From: Nocardioides sp.
Lineage (GTDB): Bacteria; Actinomycetota; Actinomycetes; Propionibacteriales; Nocardioidaceae
NCBI GenBank assembly: GCA_025936915.1
Contig: JAICSK010000006.1
Coordinates: 1-36,137, forward strand
Direction: 5' to 3'
Length of the DNA: 36,137 bases
Shown here: positions 1 through 8,015 of the stretch, one piece after another
How positions within the stretch are numbered: the stretch's first letter is position 1
How the letters are laid out: each line of letters begins with the position of its first letter
Notes under the pieces: model-generated
What the model was told of the DNA's origin: nothing
Seen by the model: only the letters and a program-made list of their open reading frames with translations
Databases searched by the model: none
Made by a program: the position numbers and the translations under genes

Positions 1-651
<651 letters not shown>

Positions 652-682
652 GGATGGCCATGAACGGCCACGAAGGGCCATG

Positions 683-690
683 AAAGGAGA
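683..690 (+). promoter_or_regulatory. Ribosome binding site that sets the sufS start
   Basis: AAAGGAGA lies 4 nt before the ATG at 695. An in-frame ATG at 680 precedes this Shine-Dalgarno sequence and has none of its own, so 695 is the better start for sufS. Confidence 0.7.
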
Positions 691-694
691 GGTG

Positions 695-1960
695 ATGGAG
701 GGTCTGCTGCCTGACCTCGAGGTCGTCCGCAAGGACTTCCCGATCCTGTCGCGCCCGATGGCCGACGGTCACCCGCTGGTCTATCTCGACTCGGCGAACA
801 CCTCCCAGAAGCCACAGGTGGTGATCGACACGATGGTCGACCACCTCGAGCGTCACAACGCCAACATCGCCCGGGCCATGCACCAGCTGGGCGCCGAGGC
901 GACGGCGGCGTACGAGGACGCCCGCGACAAGGTGGCGGCGTTCCTCGGCGCGCCGGACCGCGACGAGGTGATCTTCCTCAAGAACGCCACCGAGGCGCTC
1001 AACCTCGCGGCCAACACCCTGGCCTGGCCGGGGGAGCGGCAGGTCGGTCCCGGTGACGAGGTCGTGATCACCGAGATGGAGCATCACTCCAACATCGTCC
1101 CGTGGCAGCTGCTCACCGAACGCACCGGTGCCACGCTGCGGTGGTTCGGGATCACCGAGGACGGCCGGCTCGACCTCTCCGACATCGACGAGCTGGTCAC
1201 GGAGCGCACGAAGGTCGTCTCCTTGGTCTGGATCTCCAACATGCTCGGCACCGTCAACCCGATCGGCGCGATCGCGCGTCGTGCCCACGAGGTCGGCGCC
1301 CTGGTGGTCGTCGACGCCTCGCAGGCGGCACCGCAGCTGCCGATCGACCTCGCGGCGATGCCCGAGGAGGAGCGTCCCGACCTGCTGGCCTTCACCGGCC
1401 ACAAGGTGGTCGGCCCCACCGGCATCGGTGTCCTGTGGGGTCGTCGGGCCGTGCTCGACCAGCTGCCGCCGTTCCTCGGTGGTGGCGAGATGATCGAGAC
1501 GGTGACGATGGAACGGTCGACGTACGCCCCGATCCCGCACAAGTTCGAGGCCGGTACGCCGCCGATCGTCGAGGCCGTGGGTCTCGGCGCGGCGGTCGAC
1601 TACCTGTCGGTGCTCGGGATGACGAACGTCCACCGGCACGAGCAGGTCGTCACGGCGTACGCGCTCGAGGGGCTGCAGTCCGTGCCGGGTCTGAGAGTCT
1701 TGGGTCCGCTCGACGCGGCACAGCGTGGGGGAGCGATCTCGTTCGAGATCCCCGGCGTCCACCCGCACGACCTGGCGACCGTGCTCGACACCCGCGGCAT
1801 CGCCGTCCGGGCAGGCCACCATTGCGCCAAGCCGGCCCACGCGAGGTTCGGCGTGCAGAGCTCGACCCGGATGTCGTCGTACCTCTACACGACGCCGGCG
1901 GAGATCGACGCGCTCGTCGACGGCCTGGAATACACCCGCAGCTACTTCAAGTTGAGCTGA
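695..1960 (+). CDS. sufS: SufS, group II cysteine desulfurase
   Basis: PLP enzyme that takes sulfur from L-cysteine and passes it to SufU for cluster assembly. The 421-residue length is normal for SufS. The PLP-binding lysine is K237 in TGHKVVGPTG. The catalytic persulfide cysteine is C377 in AGHHCAKPAHARFG, which corresponds to the RAGHHCAQP motif of the family. The N-terminus (DFPILSR..YLDSANTSQKP) and EMEHHSNIVPWQ are also typical of SufS rather than IscS. It starts 43 bp after sufC and ends 5 bp before sufU, consistent with one operon. The start at 695 is chosen from the Shine-Dalgarno position. Confidence 0.96.
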   Translation: MEGLLPDLEVVRKDFPILSRPMADGHPLVYLDSANTSQKPQVVIDTMVDHLERHNANIARAMHQLGAEATAAYEDARDKVAAFLGAPDRDEVIFLKNATEALNLAANTLAWPGERQVGPGDEVVITEMEHHSNIVPWQLLTERTGATLRWFGITEDGRLDLSDIDELVTERTKVVSLVWISNMLGTVNPIGAIARRAHEVGALVVVDASQAAPQLPIDLAAMPEEERPDLLAFTGHKVVGPTGIGVLWGRRAVLDQLPPFLGGGEMIETVTMERSTYAPIPHKFEAGTPPIVEAVGLGAAVDYLSVLGMTNVHRHEQVVTAYALEGLQSVPGLRVLGPLDAAQRGGAISFEIPGVHPHDLATVLDTRGIAVRAGHHCAKPAHARFGVQSSTRMSSYLYTTPAEIDALVDGLEYTRSYFKLS

Positions 1961-1965
1961 ACGAG

Positions 1966-2430
1966 ATGACCACCGATCTGGATTCCCTGTACCAGGAGAT
2001 CATCCTCGACCACTACAAGAACCCCCACCACAAGGGACTGCGGGAGCCCTTCGAGGCGGAGGTTCACCACGTCAATCCGACGTGCGGTGACGAGGTGACC
2101 CTTCGGGTGCACCTCGGCGACGGCCCGGGCGGCACGACCGTCGAGGACGTGTCCTACGACGCCCTCGGCTGCTCCATCTCGCAGGCGTCGGCCTCGGTGC
2201 TGACCGACCTCGTGATCGGCAAACCGGTCGACGACGCGATGCGCATCCACGACGAGTTCCTGACCCTGATGCAGGGCAAGGGCCAGGTCGAGCCGGACGA
2301 GGAGGTGCTGGAGGACGGCGTCGCGTTCGCCGGCGTCGCCAGGTTCCCTGCCCGGATCAAGTGCGCCCTGCTGTCCTGGATGGCCTGGAAGGACGCGACC
2401 ACGACCGCCCAGCTCGAGGAGGCCCAGTGA
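1966..2430 (+). CDS. sufU: SufU, zinc-dependent sulfurtransferase
   Basis: SufU accepts the persulfide from SufS and relays sulfur to SufBCD in Gram-positive bacteria. The protein has 154 residues, the usual length, and begins SLYQEIILDHYKNPHHKG, the classic IscU/SufU opening. The zinc ligands expected in the family are present: C40 and D42 (NPTCGDE), C69 (GCSISQASAS) and C133 (RIKCALLSW). The ATG at 1966 follows the sufS stop by 5 nt, suggesting translational coupling. The longer frame upstream is only an overlap with sufS. The stop overlaps the start of the next gene in a GTGA. Confidence 0.96.
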   Translation: MTTDLDSLYQEIILDHYKNPHHKGLREPFEAEVHHVNPTCGDEVTLRVHLGDGPGGTTVEDVSYDALGCSISQASASVLTDLVIGKPVDDAMRIHDEFLTLMQGKGQVEPDEEVLEDGVAFAGVARFPARIKCALLSWMAWKDATTTAQLEEAQ

Positions 2431-2801
2431 CCACCCACCCCGTCGACCACGGCGACCTGCCCGACGTACCCGAAGCATCCCCTGGGGGCGCCACGACGAC
2501 CGTCGAGGACGTCACCGAGGCGATGAAGGACGTCGTCGACCCCGAGCTCGGGATCAACGTCGTCGACCTCGGCCTGGTGTACGGCGTGCACATCGACCAG
2601 GACACCAACGCGGTCATCGACATGACCCTGACCTCGGCCGCGTGCCCGTTGACCGACGTGATCGAGGACCAGACCAACACCGCACTGGAGGGGATGGTCA
2701 ACGACGTCCTGATCAACTGGGTCTGGATGCCGCCCTGGGGTCCCGACAAGATCACCGACGACGGCCGGGAGCAGCTACGCGCCCTGGGGTTCAACGTCTG
2801 A
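2427..2801 (+). CDS. sufT: SufT-like MIP18/DUF59 protein
   Basis: A 124-residue MIP18-family protein that ends the Suf operon. Members of this family help mature Fe-S proteins, and SufT is the usual name when encoded in suf clusters. Visible family motifs are VTEAMKDVVDPELGINVVDLGLVYGV (split here by no insertion), TLTSAACPLTD with the conserved cysteine, and the WMPPWGPDKITDDGREQLRALGF tail. The GTG start overlaps the sufU stop by 4 nt, so it is probably coupled. The first ~30 residues are a poorly conserved acidic/proline-rich extension. It converges with the cupin gene, leaving 12 bp between stops and no obvious terminator. Confidence 0.9.
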   Translation: MTTHPVDHGDLPDVPEASPGGATTTVEDVTEAMKDVVDPELGINVVDLGLVYGVHIDQDTNAVIDMTLTSAACPLTDVIEDQTNTALEGMVNDVLINWVWMPPWGPDKITDDGREQLRALGFNV

Positions 2802-2813
2802 GGCTGCCTCGGC

Positions 2814-3197
2814 TCACGCGGGGTCGGGCCCGTCGACGTTGACCGTCAGCGGGCCGCTGCCCGAGCGGCTGAGGATCTCCTGGGAGCGGGTCGCGCCGGC
2901 GTTCACCTCGCGGTGCACCAGATGCTTCGGGATGTGCAGGAAGTCCCCGGGTCCCCCCTCGAGCATCTGCGTCCCGCCGGGGCCGAACTCGATCCGGACA
3001 TGACCCTCCACGATGTAGACCGACGTGTCGTGGTCGCCGTGGTGGTGCCAGCCCGACGCCACCCCCGGCTCGGTGCGCACCAGCCCCGACCAGAGACCGT
3101 CGACGGAGATGGCCTCCTCGCGAGTCTTGCCCGGTGTCGGGTCGGCGACGCGACGTTCGGCCGGGTGGACGCAGGTGACCTCTGCGGAGTGGCACAT
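2814..3197 (-). CDS. Cupin domain protein
   Basis: Single-domain cupin of 127 residues. Cupin motif 1 is visible as GWHHHGDHDTSVYIVEG with several potential metal-binding histidines and a glutamate. Motif 2 is PGDFLHIPKHLVHREVN. Such small beta-barrel proteins may be metal-dependent enzymes or ligand-binding regulators, and the substrate cannot be told from sequence. The start at 3197 begins MCHSAEVTCVHPAERRV and has no strong Shine-Dalgarno. It lies downstream of the lipoprotein gene on the same strand with a 32-bp gap. Confidence 0.8.
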   Translation of the reverse strand: MCHSAEVTCVHPAERRVADPTPGKTREEAISVDGLWSGLVRTEPGVASGWHHHGDHDTSVYIVEGHVRIEFGPGGTQMLEGGPGDFLHIPKHLVHREVNAGATRSQEILSRSGSGPLTVNVDGPDPA

Positions 3198-3229
3198 GGC
3201 GCATCATCGCGCGCAGACGGCGCCCGGCG

Positions 3230-4108
3230 TCAACGATCGGACAGGATCTTCCTCAGCGCGAGGTCCACGGCGTAGCCGCCGCCGAGCGCGGGCTGGGCGG
3301 CGCCGTCCGCGGTGACGCCGATGAACCCACACCCCGACGCCGCGACATGGAAGACGGGGTCGGGAGTGCCGCCGATGAAGTGCAGACGGTCGCGGGCGCC
3401 GTCGTCGTTCGGGCAGTTGATGGCCCCGAAGGCGTTGATGGGTCGTTCCTCGTCCAGGAGGCGCGCCAGCTCTCGGACCGCCGCTCCCGTCAGGCGGAGG
3501 TGCTCCGGCCTGGCTCCGGCCCGGGCGATCCGGAACCCCACCACTGCCGTGGCGTCCTTCGGCACCCGTTCGTCCGCGGTGCGCTGGGGGAGCCAGGTCG
3601 CCAGGGCGTCGACCCGGACGACGGCGTGCGAGTCGTCCAGCGGGTACACCGCGACCTGCTCGTCGAGGTTGTTGTAGAGCCGGGTGGAACGACCGTCGTA
3701 CTCGAGCCCCTCGGAGGTCAGTCCGTCCGGACCGCCGCTGCTCGACGTGCCTCCCGAGCTGTCCAGGCCGGGGGGTGGGTGGCTCGAGAACCAGGACACC
3801 GCCTGGTCGAGAGCGAAGGGGACCACGTAGACGCGGTGCCGATCGACGAGGTTCTCGTCCATCGGTCTGCTCTGCAGTCCCTTCCCGTGAGCCTCCTGCG
3901 CGGTGGCCGCGCGGGTCCCGGACGGCAGGGGTGCTCGGGAGAGCACGCGCTCGACCACTCGGGCGGTCACTTCGAGCGGCGTCTGTGCCGTGGACGCGCC
4001 GGCTGGCCTGGTCGGATCCGACGCCGTGTCCGACGGACTCGCGGTCGTGCGTGAGCCACAGCCGACGAGGAGCGCCGATGCGGCCACCGTGAGCACGATC
4101 CGGTTCAT
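3230..4108 (-). CDS. Predicted lipoprotein, unknown function
   Basis: A 292-residue secreted protein with a lipoprotein signal: the positive N-terminus MNR is followed by a hydrophobic stretch and a lipobox ending at C17 (ALLVGC). After the cysteine comes a Ser/Thr/Pro-rich linker to about residue 45, then a globular part with two later cysteines (AINCPND and AASGCGF) that could form a disulfide. A Ser/Gly-rich loop is present near residues 118-130. The start is supported by GGGGAGGAG just upstream of the ATG at 4108. I do not recognise a defined family. It is encoded downstream of a lipid-anchored lytic transglycosylase, so an envelope role is plausible but unproven. Confidence 0.8.
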   Translation of the reverse strand: MNRIVLTVAASALLVGCGSRTTASPSDTASDPTRPAGASTAQTPLEVTARVVERVLSRAPLPSGTRAATAQEAHGKGLQSRPMDENLVDRHRVYVVPFALDQAVSWFSSHPPPGLDSSGGTSSSGGPDGLTSEGLEYDGRSTRLYNNLDEQVAVYPLDDSHAVVRVDALATWLPQRTADERVPKDATAVVGFRIARAGARPEHLRLTGAAVRELARLLDEERPINAFGAINCPNDDGARDRLHFIGGTPDPVFHVAASGCGFIGVTADGAAQPALGGGYAVDLALRKILSDR

Positions 4109-4192
4109 GGCTCCTCCCCGCGTGGATTGTCGTCGTACGACGCGGGTGGGACGAGGCGACCCAGGTCACGGTTCCACATCGTTTCGGCGGCC

Positions 4193-5113
4193 TCAGCGGA
4201 GAACGAGCGCGTTCGGGTGCCGTGAGAGCCAGGCACCGACCGCGACGCCGTGTCTCTCGTCGTACCCGACCGGGAGCAGGACGCTGCCGCGAGCGGTGAG
4301 GTAGAGGACGCGCCACTCGTAGAACGCGAGGAACTGCCCCGGGTCTCGGCGCATGACCCCGGCAAGGAGGGTGACCGCACGGGCATAGGCGCCGGAGTCG
4401 TTGTAGTGCAATAGGGCCGCGAGCGGCGCCCGGGCGAACCCGTTGGCGGCGAGGAGCCTGGCGGCCCCGAGCACGGCGTCGTGCGGGTCCTCGATGTCCC
4501 CGCCGGCGCCGTACGCCCGCCAGGTCGCCGGGATGAACTGCATCGGCCCGCGCGCACCGGCGGTCGAGAGTCCGTGGACCCGGCCGAAGTCGGACTCCAC
4601 CATGTTGATCGCGGCCAGGTAGGACCATCCGACGCCGTACCGGCGCTGTCCCTGGTGGTACGCGGTCAGCAGGAGCCGCGCCGGAGCCGGGCGCTCGATC
4701 CGCCACGCCGGAAGGCGGTGGGAGAGCGCATGCGAGCTCGCGGGATACATCGACCGCAGGAGGTGGCCGGCCCTGACCGTCGCGCTCGTGCGCGCGCGCA
4801 CCCGGCCCGGGAGACCGGCCAGCACGCGGTGTTCCAAGCCGGGGTCTCGGCCGAGAGCGCGGAGCACGAGCTGCTGACGCTGTCCGGCCCGGCGCAGATC
4901 CGAGGACGTCGTACGACGGCTGCCGATCGCACGGTCGAGCACGGTCATCTCGTGGGCCAGGCGAGCGGCGCGGCCGAGCCCGGCGGGTGCCGGGCTGGTG
5001 CCCCGGGACTGGCTCGCCGGACCGCTCGCCGCCGGGCTGCTCGAGGCGTGACCGACGCATGCTGTCAGCCCGAGGGCGACCGCCGCCGCCGCGAGCGGAC
5101 GAAGATCGGCCAT
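4193..5113 (-). CDS. Lipid-anchored lytic transglycosylase
   Basis: Predicted peptidoglycan-cleaving enzyme of 306 residues. The start at 5113 gives a short signal with lipobox LGLTAC, so C19 would be lipidated. Residues ~45-125 are an Arg/Leu-rich region. The C-terminal half carries a lysozyme-like SLT fold: YLAAINMVESDFGRVHGLSTAGARGPMQF-type sequence with the likely catalytic E173, followed by IPATWRAYG and a LLHYNDSGAYA segment typical of MltB/SLT_2 relatives. A longer upstream frame is rejected because it is Arg-rich and lacks a signal. A -10 box 7 nt upstream supports this start. It is divergent from the gene at 5233. Confidence 0.87.
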   Translation of the reverse strand: MADLRPLAAAAVALGLTACVGHASSSPAASGPASQSRGTSPAPAGLGRAARLAHEMTVLDRAIGSRRTTSSDLRRAGQRQQLVLRALGRDPGLEHRVLAGLPGRVRARTSATVRAGHLLRSMYPASSHALSHRLPAWRIERPAPARLLLTAYHQGQRRYGVGWSYLAAINMVESDFGRVHGLSTAGARGPMQFIPATWRAYGAGGDIEDPHDAVLGAARLLAANGFARAPLAALLHYNDSGAYARAVTLLAGVMRRDPGQFLAFYEWRVLYLTARGSVLLPVGYDERHGVAVGAWLSRHPNALVLR

Positions 5114-5120
5114 GTCCAGC

Positions 5121-5126
5121 AGCGTA
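5121..5126 (-). promoter_or_regulatory. Leaderless -10 box for lytic transglycosylase
   Basis: On the minus strand TACGCT is followed by 7 nt and then the ATG at 5113. This spacing places transcription initiation at or next to the start codon. Confidence 0.5.
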
Positions 5127-5220
5127 GGTCGGCCGCGCCGCTTCCGTTTGCCCGGACGTCCGGCAGAACGCGAGGCCGTTCCGACGGGAAATCTGAGGCG
5201 CGGCAGGCGGGCCCTGCTGC

Positions 5221-5226
5221 GAGACT
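5221..5226 (+). promoter_or_regulatory. Possible leaderless -10 box for the gene at 5233
   Basis: GAGACT lies 6 nt before the ATG at 5233. It deviates from TANNNT in the first base but keeps the A at position 2 and T at position 6. Confidence 0.35.
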
Positions 5227-5232
5227 GCCCCC

Positions 5233-5976
5233 ATGCACCTCGAGCAGCACCTCGACGGACTGCGGCATGCCGTCGACGCCTTCGCCCGGTCCGCGACGAG
5301 CGCGGGGCTCGAGGCCGCCGTGCCGACCACACCCGGCTGGGAGGTACGCCGCCTGGTCGCCCACCAGGGGATGGTCCACCGCTGGGCGACGGGGAAGCTC
5401 CGGGACGAGCGCGTCGACGTCGATGCCCTCGAGGGCGAGGGGCTGGAGGCGTCGGATCCGGTCGCGTGGTTGCGCGCCGGGAGCCGCGTCCTGCTGGAGA
5501 CGCTCGAGTCCGCCCCCGACGATCTGGTCGCTCCCGTGTTCTTGGCGGATGCGCCCCCGCCCAAGCAGTTCTGGGCGCGGCGGCAGTGTCACGAGACCAC
5601 GATCCACGCCGTCGACGCTCTCTCCGCAGAGCTGGGGCGCTACCCGAGGGCGACCGACACCTGGATCGAGCCCGAGCTCGCCGGTGACGGCATCGACGAG
5701 CTGCTCACCGGCTTCCTGCCGCGTCCCTTCTCCCGGCTCAGGTCGGAGGAACCGCTGACGATCGCGGTCCTCCCCGAGGACACCGACCGGCGCTGGCTGG
5801 TGGCCCTCAGCTCCCAGCAGCCCGTCACCGCACGCGGGCTGGGCGACGAGGAGGCGGACGTCGTCCTCCGCGGATCCGCGGTCTCCCTCTACCTCACGCT
5901 CTGGAACCGCAGCGACGAGGTCGAGGACGAGCGGCTCGCGCTGTGGGCCGAGGGCGCCCGGGTCACCTGGGGTTGA
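5233..5976 (+). CDS. Maleylpyruvate isomerase family mycothiol-dependent protein
   Basis: A 247-residue protein of the MDMPI/DinB-like superfamily, found mainly in actinobacteria that use mycothiol as cofactor. The N-terminal four-helix bundle covers about residues 5-150 and contains the expected zinc-ligand pattern: H44 in AHQGMVH, then E121 and H125 in RRQCHETTIHAVDA. The C-terminal MDMPI_C-like domain runs from about residue 160 (PLTIAVLPEDTDRRWLV) and includes the alpha/beta segment ADVVLRGSAVSLYLTLWNR. The actual substrate is unknown, since most family members are not true maleylpyruvate isomerases. Its stop overlaps the proposed TTG start of the release factor gene. Confidence 0.87.
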   Translation: MHLEQHLDGLRHAVDAFARSATSAGLEAAVPTTPGWEVRRLVAHQGMVHRWATGKLRDERVDVDALEGEGLEASDPVAWLRAGSRVLLETLESAPDDLVAPVFLADAPPPKQFWARRQCHETTIHAVDALSAELGRYPRATDTWIEPELAGDGIDELLTGFLPRPFSRLRSEEPLTIAVLPEDTDRRWLVALSSQQPVTARGLGDEEADVVLRGSAVSLYLTLWNRSDEVEDERLALWAEGARVTWG

Positions 5977-6581
5977 GCGAGGTCCTGGTCCCGACGGCGC
6001 GCGTGGCGCGCTGGATCGGCAACTTCGGTGACCGCCACGGCGGGATGACACTGACCGTGGCCGACGGGGCGCTCCTGGGCGATGCCGAGGACGGGTCGAC
6101 CTTCGCGGCGCGCCTCCCGTTCGCGCAGGAGTACGACGGCCCCGCGGAGCCCGGCGCGTTCGTCGCCGCCCACCGGCCCCCGCCCCGCTGGGGCGTGCTG
6201 CTGGTCCGGAAGGGCGGCTTCGCGGTCGCCCGCCTGCGTGGCGACGTCGTCGAGGAGCACAAGATCGGCCGACGCCACGTCCAGGGCCGGACGAAGGCGG
6301 GTGGCCAGAGTCAGCAGCGATTCGCGCGGCGGCGCGACAATCAAGCCCGGCAGGCTTTCGAGGCGGCCGCCGAGCACGCCGTACGCCTCCTGACCGGAAC
6401 GGCGATGCCGGTCGTCACCGGGGGAGACCACGCCGCCGTCGACGAGGTGCTGGCCGATCCTCGGCTCCGGCACCTGACGGTGACCGGTCCCTGGCTCGCC
6501 GTCCCCGACCCTCGCCGCGCCGTTCTCGACCAGGCCGTCGCCGACGCCCTGGCGGTGCGGATCGACGTCGTGAATGCCTAG
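5973..6581 (+). CDS. acVLRF1 family peptidyl-tRNA hydrolase
   Basis: A 202-residue protein resembling the actinobacterial Vms1-like release factor group, relatives of eukaryotic Vms1/ANKZF1 and of eRF1. These hydrolyse peptidyl-tRNA on split or stalled ribosomal 50S complexes. The GxxQ-type catalytic loop is visible as KAGGQSQQRFARRRDNQ (G110-G111-Q112), preceded by a VEEHKIGRRHVQGRTKAG segment. The opening LVPTARVARWIGNFGDRHGG matches the usual start of the family. I chose TTG at 5973, which overlaps the previous stop (TTGA). An ATG at 5943 would add ten Gly/Arg-rich residues. It converges with the Lrp gene by 4 bp. Confidence 0.8.
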   Translation: MSEVLVPTARVARWIGNFGDRHGGMTLTVADGALLGDAEDGSTFAARLPFAQEYDGPAEPGAFVAAHRPPPRWGVLLVRKGGFAVARLRGDVVEEHKIGRRHVQGRTKAGGQSQQRFARRRDNQARQAFEAAAEHAVRLLTGTAMPVVTGGDHAAVDEVLADPRLRHLTVTGPWLAVPDPRRAVLDQAVADALAVRIDVVNA

Positions 6582-7042
6582 TCGGGGATCGGTAGGGGCC
6601 GACCGGGCACCGGACTGGTGACCACGATCGACGAGACCGTCTGCCCGTGCACCAGGAACCGGTCGAGCACCTCCTCGAGCCCCGCCACGGTGGGCGCGTG
6701 CAGCTTGATCAGGAAGCAGTCCTCACCCGTGATCCGGTGGCACTCGCTCACCTGCTCCGTCTTCACCGCGAGCGCGGCGATCCGGTCGAGCTGACCGGGC
6801 GCCGGACGCAGCCGGACGTACGCCGCGACCGGGAGCCCCAATGCGGCCGGGTCCACCTCCATCCGGAAGCCCGTGATCACTCCGGCCCGCTGCAGCCGCT
6901 GGACTCGCTCGCTCACGGCGGGGGCGGACAGCCCGACCCGTCGGCCGAGCTCGGACATCGACAGCCGCGGATCGGCGTGCAGCTCCCGCAGGAGCCGTCG
7001 GTTGGTCTCGTCGAGCTGATCGTGCAGTTGTAGGTCGGTCAT
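6578..7042 (-). CDS. Lrp/AsnC family transcriptional regulator
   Basis: A 154-residue regulator. The N-terminal winged helix-turn-helix lies at residues ~8-60 (LDETNRRLLRELHADPRLSM, then SELGRRVGLSAPAVSERVQRL). The C-terminal RAM ligand-binding domain begins near residue 68 (GFRMEVDPAALGLPVAAYVRL) and includes the RITGEDCFLIKLHAP strand. These proteins usually sense amino acids. The start at 7042 follows an AAGGTGA Shine-Dalgarno, and the longer frame upstream is rejected. It is divergent from an EamA/RhtA-like exporter, a common arrangement in which the regulator controls the exporter. Confidence 0.92.
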   Translation of the reverse strand: MTDLQLHDQLDETNRRLLRELHADPRLSMSELGRRVGLSAPAVSERVQRLQRAGVITGFRMEVDPAALGLPVAAYVRLRPAPGQLDRIAALAVKTEQVSECHRITGEDCFLIKLHAPTVAGLEEVLDRFLVHGQTVSSIVVTSPVPGRPLPIPD

Positions 7043-7130
7043 CGCAGTCACCTTCGATTCCCAAGGAGAACATGGAGAATGCCTCGGATCAACCCTTCGG
7101 GCCACGGTGTTCGCCTCCGAAGATGGAGTC
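7043..7130. promoter_or_regulatory. Divergent control region Lrp / EamA transporter
   Basis: This 88-bp gap separates the two divergent genes. It contains a direct repeat GGAGAA-CAT-GGAGAA (7065-7079). On the plus strand AAGGAGAACATG reads as a perfect Shine-Dalgarno plus ATG at 7072, but that ATG is out of frame with the transporter. The repeat may be a regulator site rather than a translation signal. Confidence 0.4.
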
Positions 7131-8015
7131 GTGTCCCAGAGCATCCGTGACGAGCTCCGCACGTGCCCGGAGGCTCTCCCCGCCGGCTCGCCATCCGCGG
7201 TCGGCGCGGTCGTCCTCGGCGCCACGTTCCATTACCTCGGCCCGTCGTTCGCCGTCCTGTTGTTCGCCCACGTCGACACCCTGGGCGTCGCCTGGCTGCG
7301 GCTCGCGTCCGCGGCCGCCGTGCTCGGCGTCCGGTGCCGGCCCCTGGCGGTGCTGGGCCGGGCGACTCCGGCCGAGCGACGCACGATGCTCGCCCTCGGC
7401 GGTGTCCTCGCCGGGATGAACGCCGCCTTCTACCTCGCCCTGGACCGCGCTCCGCTCACCACGGTCGCCAGCATCGAGTTCCTCGGCGTGGTCGCGCTCG
7501 CGGCGTACGGCGCCCGGTCCCGCCGCAACACGCTCGCACTGGGGCTGGTCTGCGCCGGCGTCGCCCTCCTCACCCAGGTCAGCCTGGCCGGCAGCGCCGC
7601 CGGACTCGCCTGGGCCGCGGCGAACTGTCTCGGCTTCGTCCTCTACGTCGTGCTCGGCCACCGGATCTCCGGCCCGGGCGGCGTCGACCGGCTCGCCGTC
7701 GCCGGCGTGGTCGGCGCGATCGTGGCCACCCCGATCGGCGTCGTACAGGCGGCACCCGCGTTCGCCCACCCTGCGTGGCTGCTGTGGGGGATCGGGATCG
7801 GCGTGTGCTCGACGGTCATCCCGTACGTCGCCGACCAGTGGGCGATGGCGCGGCTGCCGCGCGCCAGCTACGCGCTGATGCTGGCGCTGCTTCCGGTGAC
7901 GGCCACGCTCTGCGGGCTGCTCGTCCTCGGCCAGGTGCCGAGCCGTCCCGAGCTGGTCGGTATCGGTCTCGTCGGGGCCGCCGTCGCACTGCATCGGCCG
8001 GCGGAGGCGGCGTGA
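7131..8015 (+). CDS. EamA/RhtA-like transporter
   Basis: About 294 residues with roughly ten hydrophobic segments and two EamA repeats. The first contains AVVLGATFHYLGPSFAVLLFA, and the second ends in IPYVADQWAMARLPRASYALMLALLP, both typical of RhtA-like inner-membrane exporters of threonine/homoserine or similar compounds. The exact start is uncertain: GTG at 7131 is used, GTG at 7107 is also in frame, and neither has a good Shine-Dalgarno. The stop overlaps the start of the aldo/keto reductase (TGATG), so the two are likely co-transcribed. The adjacent divergent Lrp gene suggests control by an amino acid. Confidence 0.85.
   Translation: MSQSIRDELRTCPEALPAGSPSAVGAVVLGATFHYLGPSFAVLLFAHVDTLGVAWLRLASAAAVLGVRCRPLAVLGRATPAERRTMLALGGVLAGMNAAFYLALDRAPLTTVASIEFLGVVALAAYGARSRRNTLALGLVCAGVALLTQVSLAGSAAGLAWAAANCLGFVLYVVLGHRISGPGGVDRLAVAGVVGAIVATPIGVVQAAPAFAHPAWLLWGIGIGVCSTVIPYVADQWAMARLPRASYALMLALLPVTATLCGLLVLGQVPSRPELVGIGLVGAAVALHRPAEAA

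Noticed and set aside
3204-5564. A 786-codon open frame on the minus strand
   Set aside because: It is Arg/Pro/Gly-rich, lacks domains and lies antisense or out of frame to the lipoprotein, lytic transglycosylase and MDMPI genes. It results from high GC content.
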